From: Alphaproteobacteria bacterium
GTDB taxonomy: Bacteria; Pseudomonadota; Alphaproteobacteria; Rhodospirillales; WMHbin7
Length of the DNA: 64,000 bases
Direction: 5' to 3'
Assembly (NCBI GenBank): GCA_015232335.1
Contig: JADFZV010000001.1
Coordinates: 226,813-290,812 of the forward strand
Shown: positions 9,372-18,551 of the stretch, piece after piece
How the letters are laid out: every line of letters starts with the position of its first letter
Numbering within the stretch: the first letter of the stretch is position 1
Made by a program: the position numbers and the translations under genes
The notes under the pieces: model-generated
Databases searched by the model: none
Seen by the model: the letters and a program-made list of their open reading frames with translations, nothing else
Told to the model about the DNA's origin: nothing

Positions 9372-11012
9372 TTACCCCAAGGCCTTGGCCCGATCGCGAA
9401 GGGTGAATTTCTGAATCTTGCCCGTACTGGTCTTGGGCAGCTCGGCGAAAACCACGGTTTTCGGGCATTTGAAGTGGGCCAGCCGGGATTTGCAAAAAGC
9501 GATGATCTCATCGGCGGTTGTCTGGAGGCCGGGGCGCAGGGTGACGAAGGCGCAAGGGGTTTCACCCCATGTCTCGTCGGGCTTGGCTACCACGGCGGCT
9601 TCCAGCACAGACGGGTGCTGATACAACACGCCTTCGACTTCGATGGTCGAGATATTCTCGCCCCCTGAGATGATGATATCCTTCGAGCGGTCCTTAAGCT
9701 CGATATAGCCGTCGGGATGCACCACGCCCAGATCGCCCGAATGGAACCAGCCGCCCCTGAAGGCTTCATCGGTCGCCTTGGCGTTCTTGAAATAGCCCTT
9801 CATCACCACATTACCGCGAAAGAACACCTCGCCCAGCGTGACGCCGTCCTGGGGCACGGGCCTGAGGGTTTCTGCATCGGCCACCATCAGCCCCTCCTCG
9901 ACCAGATAGCGCACGCCCTGGCGTGATTTGAGGCGTGCCCGCTCACCCGGCGGCAACTCGTCCCACTCGGGATGCCAGGCGCAGACCGTGGCCGGGCCAT
10001 AGACTTCCGTCAGTCCGTAGACATGGGTCACGCGAAAGCCCTGAGCCTCGATGCGCTCCAGAACGGCTGAGGGTGGCGGAGCTGCTGCGGTCATGATCTC
10101 GACTTGGTGGTCGAAGGGGCGACGCTCGGTCTCGCTTGCACTGATCACCATACCCAGCACGATGGGAGCGCCGCAGAAATGGCTGACCTTGTGGGTGGCG
10201 ATGGCCTGGAAAATATGGGCGGCGTCGATGCGGCGCAGGCAGATGCTGGTGCCCGCCAGGGCGGCCAGAGTCCAGGGAAAGCACCAGCCATTGCAGTGGA
10301 ACATGGGCAGTGTCCACAAATAAGTGGGGTGAGCGGGCATGCTCCAGGTAATCGCGTTGCCAAGCGCATTCAGATAGGCGCCGCGGTGGTGATAGACCAC
10401 GCCCTTGGGATTTCCCGTTGTGCCCGAGGTGTAGTTAAGCGCGATGGCCCGCCATTCGTCGTCGGGCCAGACGAAGGAGAATGCCGGGTCGCCCGAGCGC
10501 AGGAAATCCTCGTACTCGATAAAGCCGATGCGGGGATGTTCTGCCACGTTGTCGTCGTCGATATCGATGACAAGCGGCGGATGGGCCATCTTCGCCAGGG
10601 CTTGCCTGGCAACCGAGGCAAAGGCCCGATCAAGCAGCAGCAGCTTGGCCTCGCCATGGGCCAGAATGAAGGCGATGGCCTCGGCATCAAGGCGGAAATT
10701 GATCGAGTTCAGCACACATCCCGCCATGGGAACACCGAAATGCGCCTCGTAATGCGCTGGAATATTGGCGGCCAGCAGGGCCACCGTGTCGCCCGGCCCC
10801 AGACCCTGCCTTTGAAGGGCCGAGGCCAGGCGCTTGCAGCGCTCATGAGTCTGGCGCCAACAATCCCGGCGCTCGCCATGAACCAAGGAAATGCGCTCGG
10901 GAAAAACCGAGGCCGCGCGCTCCAGAAACTGCAGCGGGGTCAGGGGGGTGTAATTGGCCGGGCCAGCATCCAGGTCACTATCATAAGGGCTTGTTTTGCT
11001 GGACTTGCTCAT
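9372..11012 (-). CDS. AMP-dependent acyl-CoA synthetase
   Basis: MSKSSKTSPYDSDLDAGPANYTPLTPLQFLERAA...LNYTSGTTGNPKGVVYHHRG...GWFHSGDLGVVHPDGYIELKDRSKDIIISGGENIS. Confidence 0.92.
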   Translation of the reverse strand: MSKSSKTSPYDSDLDAGPANYTPLTPLQFLERAASVFPERISLVHGERRDCWRQTHERCKRLASALQRQGLGPGDTVALLAANIPAHYEAHFGVPMAGCVLNSINFRLDAEAIAFILAHGEAKLLLLDRAFASVARQALAKMAHPPLVIDIDDDNVAEHPRIGFIEYEDFLRSGDPAFSFVWPDDEWRAIALNYTSGTTGNPKGVVYHHRGAYLNALGNAITWSMPAHPTYLWTLPMFHCNGWCFPWTLAALAGTSICLRRIDAAHIFQAIATHKVSHFCGAPIVLGMVISASETERRPFDHQVEIMTAAAPPPSAVLERIEAQGFRVTHVYGLTEVYGPATVCAWHPEWDELPPGERARLKSRQGVRYLVEEGLMVADAETLRPVPQDGVTLGEVFFRGNVVMKGYFKNAKATDEAFRGGWFHSGDLGVVHPDGYIELKDRSKDIIISGGENISTIEVEGVLYQHPSVLEAAVVAKPDETWGETPCAFVTLRPGLQTTADEIIAFCKSRLAHFKCPKTVVFAELPKTSTGKIQKFTLRDRAKALG

Positions 11013-11211
11013 GCGCCGCTCCGGTCTTGGGCAGGAACGCGAGTCGTGACATGGCATGATTGGGTGGTCAATGGCGTGGATGTGCCTAAAATAGAACCAG
11101 CCACCAAGGCCAAGTCTAAAAATTATGCATTAATGGGGCGGCAGCGGATCTCACTGGGTTAAGTGGCTGGCTACTTCATTGATTCATAAGCCATTGGATT
11201 GGTTGGCGGGC

Positions 11212-11227
11212 TGGCCCGGTCATTGCA
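11212..11227 (+). promoter_or_regulatory. Sigma54 (-24/-12) promoter of nifA
   Basis: TGGCCCGGTCATTGCA: GG at 11213-14, N10, GC at 11225-26; 30 bp upstream of the nifA start. Confidence 0.7.
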
Positions 11228-11256
11228 ATGCAATATAAAAGAGCCCTAATGTAATC

Positions 11257-12894
11257 GTGAGTGCAATGAACGATACAAAGCAAACCGCCTCGCTGTCGCT
11301 GCTCAGCCTCTATGAGATCAGCAAGCTGTTGAACAGCTCGCTCAATCTCGAAAAGACGCTGCGCGAGGTGCTGAATCTGCTCTCTTCCTACCTGCTGATG
11401 CGCCGTGGCCTGATCAGTCTGGTTGGCGACGGGGGCCGGATGGAGATCGTGGCGGCGGCGGGCATGAGCAACGAGGCGGCGCGTCAGGGCAAGGTGCGGC
11501 CCGTACAAAATCTGTCGGCGCGCATTCTGTCCTCGGGCATGCCGATCGTCATTCCGAATTTAAAGGACGAACCCGACCTGGCCGGAACGGACGGGCATGA
11601 TGATTCGCTGGACGACGAAAAAGTGGCCTTCATCGGCGTTCCGATCAAAACCACCGACAAGGCCTTCGGCGTTCTGTCCATCGAGCGTATCTGGGATGGC
11701 GCTGGCGACGTGAATTTCGAATCCGATGTGCGCTTTCTGGCCATGGCGGCCAATCTGATCGGCCATGCCGTGCATCTGCGCCAAGCCGTGGCCAAGGACC
11801 GTGAGACGCTTCTGGAGGAAAAGCACCGGCTGCAAAAGGAACTGACCGGCAGCCGACCCGTTGCCGCCAAAGGCGCCCTACCCGAGATGGTGGGCGGATC
11901 GTTGGCGATGCGCGAGGTTTTTGCCGAAGTGTTGCAAATCGCCGCCAGCGCCACAACCGTGCTGCTGCGAGGCGAGTCCGGCACTGGCAAGGAATTGATC
12001 GCAAGGGCCATTCACGCCAACAGCCCCCGAAAGAACGGCCCCTTCATCAAGGTCAATTGCGCGGCCCTTTCGGAAACGCTGCTTGAATCGGAATTGTTCG
12101 GCCATGAGAAGGGCGCTTTCACGGGGGCCACGCAGGAACGCAAGGGCCGTTTCGAACTGGCCGACAGGGGCACGCTGTTCTTGGATGAGATCGGTGAGAT
12201 TTCGCAGGCCTTCCAGTCGAAGCTGCTGCGCGTTTTGCAAGAGCGCGAGTTCGAGCGCGTCGGCGGCAACAAGACACTGAAGACCGATGTGCGCCTGATC
12301 TGTGCGACCAACCGCAATCTGGAAGAGGCGGTAACTTGCGGCGATTTCAGGGCGGACCTATACTTTCGCATCAATGTGGTGCCCGTCTTCGTGCCCCCCT
12401 TGCGCGAGCGCAAGGACGACATTCCGCTTCTGGCCAAGCACTTTCTGGACCGCTTCAACGACGAGAACAAGCGCAAGCTGGCCTTGTCGGACGAGGCCCT
12501 GGAGACGCTGAAAGCCTGTTACTTCCCCGGCAATGTGCGCGAGCTGGAAAATTGTGTGCAGCGCGTCGCCACTACGACCAAGGGTACAATGATCAAGGGC
12601 GATGACCTGCCCTGTCAGAAAAGCCTGTGCCTGTCCTCAGCACTTTGGAAACAGTCGGCTCCCCTGCGTTCGTTGGCCGAAGCGGAAGACGCGCTGCAAG
12701 ATGATGTGTTCGAGGCCGCAACCGGAACCGATGGCGTTCTGTCTGGCGATGGGCTGCCGCCTCGCAACCGTCTGGTTCAGGCCATGGAAAAAACCGGCTG
12801 GGTTCAGGCCAAGGCGGCCAGAATTCTTGGCCTTACACCACGCCAAGTTGGCTACGCACTTCGCAAATACAACGTCTCGATCAAACGGATATAG
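11257..12894 (+). CDS. nifA: Nif-specific sigma54-dependent activator NifA
   Basis: GAF domain, AAA+ with [15 protein letters not shown] and GAFTGA, C-terminal [35 protein letters not shown]; nifB nearby. Start GTG 11257 or ATG 11266. Confidence 0.93.
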   Translation: MSAMNDTKQTASLSLLSLYEISKLLNSSLNLEKTLREVLNLLSSYLLMRRGLISLVGDGGRMEIVAAAGMSNEAARQGKVRPVQNLSARILSSGMPIVIPNLKDEPDLAGTDGHDDSLDDEKVAFIGVPIKTTDKAFGVLSIERIWDGAGDVNFESDVRFLAMAANLIGHAVHLRQAVAKDRETLLEEKHRLQKELTGSRPVAAKGALPEMVGGSLAMREVFAEVLQIAASATTVLLRGESGTGKELIARAIHANSPRKNGPFIKVNCAALSETLLESELFGHEKGAFTGATQERKGRFELADRGTLFLDEIGEISQAFQSKLLRVLQEREFERVGGNKTLKTDVRLICATNRNLEEAVTCGDFRADLYFRINVVPVFVPPLRERKDDIPLLAKHFLDRFNDENKRKLALSDEALETLKACYFPGNVRELENCVQRVATTTKGTMIKGDDLPCQKSLCLSSALWKQSAPLRSLAEAEDALQDDVFEAATGTDGVLSGDGLPPRNRLVQAMEKTGWVQAKAARILGLTPRQVGYALRKYNVSIKRI

Positions 12895-12951
12895 AGCACG
12901 ATCATTTATCTGGCTCATCGACGCTACAAGGAGAAAAAGGCCAACATAATT

Positions 12952-13061
12952 CCTCACCCTGAGGAGCGCCGATAGGCGCGTCTCGAAGGGTGGGCGGTGG
13001 GAAATCTTGAACATGGGCCTGTAACCTCATCCTTCGAGACGCTTCGCTCCTCAGGATGAGG
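12952..13061. repeat. Intergenic inverted repeat (CCTCAtCCTgaGGAGCG...CGTCTCGAAGG type)
   Basis: cctcaccctgaggagcgccgataggcgcgtctcgaagggtg versus cctcatccttcgagacgcttcgctcctcaggatgagg. Confidence 0.8.
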
Positions 13062-13165
13062 CAAAGTTCAAGTCGGCCATCTGGCTCAGGATGAGGTGAA
13101 AACTAAGTCGGCAATCAATCCCAACAAATTCCACTTACAACGTCGCAGCGCCATCACAGAAAGCT

Positions 13166-14587
13166 CTAATCCGATGCCATCACCAGGCGGATCAGGTCGG
13201 CAAGCGTTTTGACCCCGGTGCGCCGCATGACCGAGGCTCGGTGGTTTTCCACCGTCCTTTGGCTGATGCCGAGTTCATGACTGATGATCTTGTTCGGATG
13301 GCCCTGAATGACCAGGTCCAAGACTTCGCGTTCGCGCGACGTCAAGCGGCCCAACTTTTCATTGGCCGCATGATGCCATACTGAGAGCTTATCTTGATCC
13401 CGGGCTCGGTCAAGCAGGCCGTCAATGCTAAGGAGAAGCTGCTCGGGGCGGACCGGTTTTTCAAGAAAGTCAATGCAGCCCACCTTCATCGCTTCGACGG
13501 CCATCGCCACGTCGGCGTGCCCGGTCATCATGATCGCAGGCAGCAGACTGTGGTTCATTTCCTTAAGGCGCTGCAACAGCTCGCTGCCCCCCATGCCCGG
13601 CATGATGGCATCGACCACCAAGCACCCTGAGCCGTCTGCACGGTTGGATTCAAGGAACTCTGCGGCGCTGGAATAGGCCTCGACTTTGCGGCCATGTTCT
13701 TGAAGAAAGTCCTTCATGCTGTCGAGCAGGTTGCGGTCATCGTCGACCAGGTAAACCACGGGCTCAAATCCGCTGCTCGGATCAACGGTGTGTTGAATGC
13801 CCTTGCGGGCCATCGGCAGACGCTTTTCGCCAAGGTGGCCAAGAATGAGCTGTGGCGGAACGTGCGGCCTTCCATTGGCAAGCGGCACTTCGATGGCAAA
13901 AACAGATCCATGACCCAAGCGGGAACGGACATCGATCGTGTGGCCCAAAAGGCCGCCGATGAGTTGTACGATGGTTAGGTTCAGCCCCAGGCCGCTGTTG
14001 CGCCTGCTGACGGCGGAGCCGGTCGGATGGAATTCAGCTTGCATCTCTTTCAATTTTTTCGCGCCAAGCCCTGCCCCGGTGCTCCAGACCTCGATGCGCA
14101 GCTTGTCGCCGCGGCGGCGGCAACCCAGCAGGATCTTTCCCCGCTCGGTGTCGCAAAGCGCATGGGCCAGCAGCTTGCCGACGGCCTGCTCGAGCAGGCC
14201 TGGATTGCTGTGTACCTTCAGGTGACAGGGAACCTCGCGCCAAGCGAGATTCCTCGTTGTGGCAAGACGCGCCAATTCGGCTCCTTGGCGTTCCAGCAGA
14301 GGGCCAATCTGAAATTCGACAATCTCAGGGAGGGATTCTTCGGCATCAAGCTTTTTTATCTCCTTCAGCGTCGTCATCGTGCCGGTCATTGCATCAAGCG
14401 CTTCGTGGAAACTGGCGACCAGCTTGGCGTCGCTGTCGTTCTTGATTCGCTTGGTCAGGATTCCCAGCAGGAAGCTGATTGTTTGCAGCGGCTGGCGCAG
14501 ATCATGGCTGGCGGCTTCGAGAAAGCGCGATGTCTTGTCCGGCTCGGCTCCTGTCTCAATCAATTGCGGTTTCTGCCTGAATTGCAA
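13166..14587 (-). CDS. Histidine kinase-like / receiver / LuxR-HTH fusion (FixJ-like C-terminus)
   Basis: H-box ASHDLRQPLQ; receiver VYLVDDDRNLLDSM...LVVDAIMPGMGG...LEKPVRPEQLL; HTH LTSREREVLDLVIQGHPNKIISHELGISQRTVENHRASVMRRTGVK. Confidence 0.9.
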   Translation of the reverse strand: MQFRQKPQLIETGAEPDKTSRFLEAASHDLRQPLQTISFLLGILTKRIKNDSDAKLVASFHEALDAMTGTMTTLKEIKKLDAEESLPEIVEFQIGPLLERQGAELARLATTRNLAWREVPCHLKVHSNPGLLEQAVGKLLAHALCDTERGKILLGCRRRGDKLRIEVWSTGAGLGAKKLKEMQAEFHPTGSAVSRRNSGLGLNLTIVQLIGGLLGHTIDVRSRLGHGSVFAIEVPLANGRPHVPPQLILGHLGEKRLPMARKGIQHTVDPSSGFEPVVYLVDDDRNLLDSMKDFLQEHGRKVEAYSSAAEFLESNRADGSGCLVVDAIMPGMGGSELLQRLKEMNHSLLPAIMMTGHADVAMAVEAMKVGCIDFLEKPVRPEQLLLSIDGLLDRARDQDKLSVWHHAANEKLGRLTSREREVLDLVIQGHPNKIISHELGISQRTVENHRASVMRRTGVKTLADLIRLVMASD

Positions 14588-14600
14588 ATCCTTGGTTTTG

Positions 14601-16766
14601 TTACCAGTTTGGAGAAATATCTTGAGGTTTCCATGAGGCGTGAGCCATTGGCGGCGGCATCGACATCTTGCCTAAGAACTCAGTCAGCACCTCCAGTTTT
14701 ACGGGCTTGTGCAACACCGGAACCTCGCTGGCCATGAGCTTGCGAACCACATCGGGGGCCGTGTCGCCGGTTAAAAGAATGGCAGGGATATGTGCGCCAA
14801 AGGCCGCCTTGACGGCAGCGATGGCGTCGGTTCCCCTCTCCTCGCCACAAAGCCGATAATCGGCGATCATGATGTCGGGAGCGACCTCTCCCAGGCGAGC
14901 CAGCAGGGCCTCGGTTGAGGAAGCCGCCACGACTTGGTGGCCGATCTCGTCTAGCACATAGACAAGTGTCTGGCACAAGCTGGTATCGTCATCGACCAGG
15001 GCAACGCGCAGCTTGCGGCCCGCATGACTAGGGCTGCGGATCGGCGGCAAACTGGCCTGGACCGCTTCGCCCAGTGGCAGTTCGACCGCAAAGCAGGATC
15101 CCCGCTCCAGTTGGGACGACACCCTGACCTCCAATCCCAGCAAATTCGCCGTCCGCTTGACAATGGCCAGGCCAAGACCGCTGCCCTTGTCGCGGCTGCG
15201 TTCCGGGTTGTTGAGTTGCCGGTACTCATCGAAAATATCCCCAATTTTATCCTGAGGAATGCCGATACCGCTGTCATGAACTTCGATCCAGACCTTACCA
15301 TGGCGCCGCTTGCATCCAATGATAACGCCGCCCTTGGACGTGTAGCGCACAGCGTTGGAGAGCAGATTGCCCAACACACGTTCCAGCAGCACACGATCCG
15401 TGCGCGCAGCCAGTCCACATGCCACCATGTGCATGCGAATGCCCTTTTCCTCGGCTCCGGGAGAATGAATGGCGATGAGGTTGGTCAGCATGCTGGTCAG
15501 GGAAAAGTCACTGAATTCCGGGGTGATCGCCTGCGAATCGAGTTTGCCCAAATCCAGCAGGTCGTTCAGCAACTCGTTCAAGCCGAACAGGCAATACTCT
15601 ATCTTTATCAGCAAAGGGGAGCCGCTCAGTTCGGACATGTTTTCAAGCAGACCAATCTGAAGATTGAGGGCTTGCAGCGGCTGACGCAGATCGTGGCTGG
15701 CCGCCGCCAGAAAACGCGACTTGGCTTCGTTGGCGCGCTCGGCCTCGTGGCGGGCGGCCTGCAACGCCCTTTCGTTTTCCTTTAGCAAGGTGATGTCGAC
15801 GAAGGCTCCCAGAGCGCCTCGGGGCGCTCCCTCTTTGTCATACAGGGGGGTGGCGTGGCCGAAGAGCCAGGCGCTGCCGCCATCTTTGAAGCGCAGTTCG
15901 ATTTCCTCGTCCTGAACCGCCTCGCCGCGCGCCGCACGGTGAACAGGCAAATCCTCGGGCAGCATCAATTGCCCATTCTTGTAAACCGTGAAGGTCCTGG
16001 CGAGGGGAAGGCTTTGGGCATACACTGAAATATTGGCCCCCACGGGAGAACCCATCAATTCGCAGGCCTTTTGGTTGCCGGTGATGACTTCGCTGCCGGG
16101 GTCATGGGCGATAAAGATGGTGGCCGGCACGGTATCAAACAGGATGCGTTGCTCAGTCAGCGCGATCTCCAAGTGATGTTCCGCCCTCTCGGCGCGGTTT
16201 GCCCGCATTTCCGCCTCTAACTTGGCCTCCTTCAAAGAATTGTTGGCAATCCGCAGGTCTTGATTGGATTGCTGCGCCTTTACCCTAAGCAGCGTTTCCG
16301 CGACCCTGGAATGCATCAATTCATCATGGATCGTGACGTATCTGCGATAGTAGCGCTGCATGGCCGCGATGGCGCCGCACACGATCACCTCGTCGGCGAT
16401 AAACACCATCCCGGACAAAATGGCCCTGCTGGATAGATTGAAGCCATTGACCGGCGGAAAAAACAGAAAATTGGCCAGGCAGGACGAAACCACGGCCGCC
16501 AACACGGCAGGGCCGACCCCGCCAAGAATCGCCGCCAAGGTCACCGCAGGAAAATAGGTCACGAATTGCAGTCCGGCGGTTTGGGGCGCGATGAGCAGAC
16601 GGATCGCAGTGGCGAGTGCCACCAGAAGGAGCGCCAGCAGGTAATGGACCGGAAGGCCCTGGCTGGACGGAACAAACGACGGCAGACGAGCCGTGATCCT
16701 ACCTCGCCAGTTGAGACTGCTCATTGGGGTCCCCTCGCCACCATTATTGGTAGACATTTCGTCCAT
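14601..16766 (-). CDS. Hybrid sensor histidine kinase: KdpD-like TM domain (DUF4118 type), PAS, HisKA, HATPase, receiver
   Basis: YLLALLLVALATAIRLLIAPQTAGLQFVTYFPAVTLAAILGGVGPAVLAA; ASHDLRQPLQALNLQ; VLGNLLSNAVRYTSKGG; VALVDDDTSLCQTL. Confidence 0.9.
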   Translation of the reverse strand: MDEMSTNNGGEGTPMSSLNWRGRITARLPSFVPSSQGLPVHYLLALLLVALATAIRLLIAPQTAGLQFVTYFPAVTLAAILGGVGPAVLAAVVSSCLANFLFFPPVNGFNLSSRAILSGMVFIADEVIVCGAIAAMQRYYRRYVTIHDELMHSRVAETLLRVKAQQSNQDLRIANNSLKEAKLEAEMRANRAERAEHHLEIALTEQRILFDTVPATIFIAHDPGSEVITGNQKACELMGSPVGANISVYAQSLPLARTFTVYKNGQLMLPEDLPVHRAARGEAVQDEEIELRFKDGGSAWLFGHATPLYDKEGAPRGALGAFVDITLLKENERALQAARHEAERANEAKSRFLAAASHDLRQPLQALNLQIGLLENMSELSGSPLLIKIEYCLFGLNELLNDLLDLGKLDSQAITPEFSDFSLTSMLTNLIAIHSPGAEEKGIRMHMVACGLAARTDRVLLERVLGNLLSNAVRYTSKGGVIIGCKRRHGKVWIEVHDSGIGIPQDKIGDIFDEYRQLNNPERSRDKGSGLGLAIVKRTANLLGLEVRVSSQLERGSCFAVELPLGEAVQASLPPIRSPSHAGRKLRVALVDDDTSLCQTLVYVLDEIGHQVVAASSTEALLARLGEVAPDIMIADYRLCGEERGTDAIAAVKAAFGAHIPAILLTGDTAPDVVRKLMASEVPVLHKPVKLEVLTEFLGKMSMPPPMAHASWKPQDISPNW

Positions 16767-17125
16767 ATAGTTTTGTTTTTAAGCAAAACTCAATGACAAA
16801 CGCGGAGAAAGGCTTGGGTAGTTTCCGAGCCTGTTCCCGCCAAGGTCGACTCGGGTACTTGTCTTTCAACAAAGCCCGCCTTCGAAAGAACAGACACTGT
16901 GGGAGATCTTGCAATGTCGAACTTGAAGGGTCGTCTTCCTCCCTCTGCGGGAACGCCGAGAATCGTTTTTAGCCTTCCCAGCCAACATGTTGAATCAGAT
17001 CGGATCGCTCGATAACAAAGCGATGAGTTATAGCCTTGAAAGCCTCTAAATAAAGGGGTTTTTACAAAACGTCGAAATTTCTATTCTCAAGGCAGTTCAG
17101 CTTATCCATTCAGAAGGGCGGCCCC

Positions 17126-18409
17126 ATGATAGCCTTGTCCAGCTTCAGAGTTCGACTTGCGGGATCGTTCTTACTGGTCATTTCTGCGATTACCTTCATC
17201 AATCTTGCCGTAAAAATAGATACGGTCTCGGCTCAGGACGTTCTGGGGCTGGGGCTCGCCTTTGGATTTGGCACAGCCCTGGCGCTGTTCCTGGCCTGGC
17301 GCATCGAGCGCAGCCAGATGGCTGGTGTCCGCAAAATCGAGGCGGCGGTTCTTAAGCTTTCCGAGGGTGCCTTTGAGGCGGATGTGCCTTGCTGCGACAA
17401 CAAGGACGAAATGGGCAAGCTGGCCCAGGCGGTCGAGCAGTGGCGGCAGAATGCGATGCTTTGCAAAAGCGAGATGACCGATCTGGCCGCCTGCAGTTCG
17501 CGCCAAAAAGAAAAAATTCAGCAGATCGAACATCTGCTGGTCGCCTTTGACGATCTGACCAGCCAAGCTGTGGCTGAAATGGGCGATGGCATCAGCGCGC
17601 TCGAAGACAGTGCTGCCACAGTATCCATGGTTGCTGAATTGTCGTCCGGACGGACCGGCCTGATTACCGATCTGTCTTGCACGGCGTCCAAGAATATCTT
17701 GCAGTTGGCCATTCTTGCCGAGGAATTGAAGGAAGAAATCCCCCTCCCTGCCTCTTCCAAGACCCCACATCAAAAGCGCGCTACGCATGCCATTCTCGAA
17801 TGCGCAAAAAACGCATCGCAGCAGGTGGAAAAAATCTTTCAAGGAGCTGGCGAGCTGCGCAGCTTGGCCTTGGAGACCGAAGAAGCCTCGCTGAATCTCA
17901 CCATCAGGGCCACCACCCTAACTGGGCGGACGCAAAGGCTGCGCCAGTCTTTGCAGGAATTGCTGAACAGTGCCAGTGTCATCACGGTCGAGCGGTCCGG
18001 CGAATTTCTGGCTTGGCACGATGACTATCTGACTGGAAATGGACTGATCGACCGGGATCACAAGGTGCTGGTGACCTATATGAACGATCTTCATCAAGCC
18101 ATGTATAAGGGGCTGGGGTCGGAGCGCGTGGAAAGCATTCTGGCCGGGCTGGCCCATTTCTCCAAAGAGCATTTTGGACGCGAGAACCAAATGGCAGGGC
18201 GCAAGTTGGCTGAAACAGATCAAGGTTGTCGCCACGAGCAGGAAGAATTCGCTGCAAAGATAAAATCGCTGCAACTAGGCCTGACGCGGCGGCGCGGCAT
18301 GATTTGCGTTCAGACGCTGGAATCCTTGAAAGGCGGATTGGAGAGCCATATCCGGGTCACCTCCAGCCAGCAAGGGGATGCGAGCAAAGGGGCGGGAATC
18401 GCAGCCTGA
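17126..18409 (+). CDS. TM/helical signalling-like protein with C-terminal hemerythrin-like domain
   Basis: Two N-terminal hydrophobic segments, long coiled coil, then FLAWHDDYLTGNGLIDRDHKVLVTYMNDLHQAM...LAHFSKEHFGRENQMAG. Confidence 0.75.
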   Translation: MIALSSFRVRLAGSFLLVISAITFINLAVKIDTVSAQDVLGLGLAFGFGTALALFLAWRIERSQMAGVRKIEAAVLKLSEGAFEADVPCCDNKDEMGKLAQAVEQWRQNAMLCKSEMTDLAACSSRQKEKIQQIEHLLVAFDDLTSQAVAEMGDGISALEDSAATVSMVAELSSGRTGLITDLSCTASKNILQLAILAEELKEEIPLPASSKTPHQKRATHAILECAKNASQQVEKIFQGAGELRSLALETEEASLNLTIRATTLTGRTQRLRQSLQELLNSASVITVERSGEFLAWHDDYLTGNGLIDRDHKVLVTYMNDLHQAMYKGLGSERVESILAGLAHFSKEHFGRENQMAGRKLAETDQGCRHEQEEFAAKIKSLQLGLTRRRGMICVQTLESLKGGLESHIRVTSSQQGDASKGAGIAA

Positions 18410-18440
18410 CAGCGCCGCTTTGTCGCTTAGGCAACGGGCT

Positions 18441-18456
18441 TGTCGGACTCTCAACA
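18441..18456 (+). promoter_or_regulatory. NifA upstream activator site
   Basis: TGT-CGGACTCTCA-ACA matches TGT-N10-ACA exactly. Confidence 0.65.
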
Positions 18457-18499
18457 ACTAGATATTTGTGAATATCATTTAAGAACAATGCATTACATG

Positions 18500-18515
18500 T
18501 GGCATCGGCGTTGCA
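18500..18515 (+). promoter_or_regulatory. Sigma54 promoter of nifB
   Basis: TGGCATCGGCGTTGCA: GG-N10-GC with exact spacing, 36 bp upstream of the nifB start. Confidence 0.75.
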
Positions 18516-18551
18516 AGGTAGGCTGCGGTTCCCCATTGGCGGAGGAAAGCC

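Noticed and set aside
10104-11162. 352-aa plus-strand ORF opposite the acyl-CoA synthetase
   Set aside because: Antisense shadow; minus strand carries full ANL-family motifs.
11050-11212. NifA/NtrC upstream site for nifA
   Set aside because: Looked for TGT-N10-ACA upstream of the nifA sigma54 promoter; only poor partial matches.
16767-17125. Sigma54 promoter for the hemerythrin-like gene or the hybrid kinase
   Set aside because: No GG-N10-GC with good flanks on either strand.
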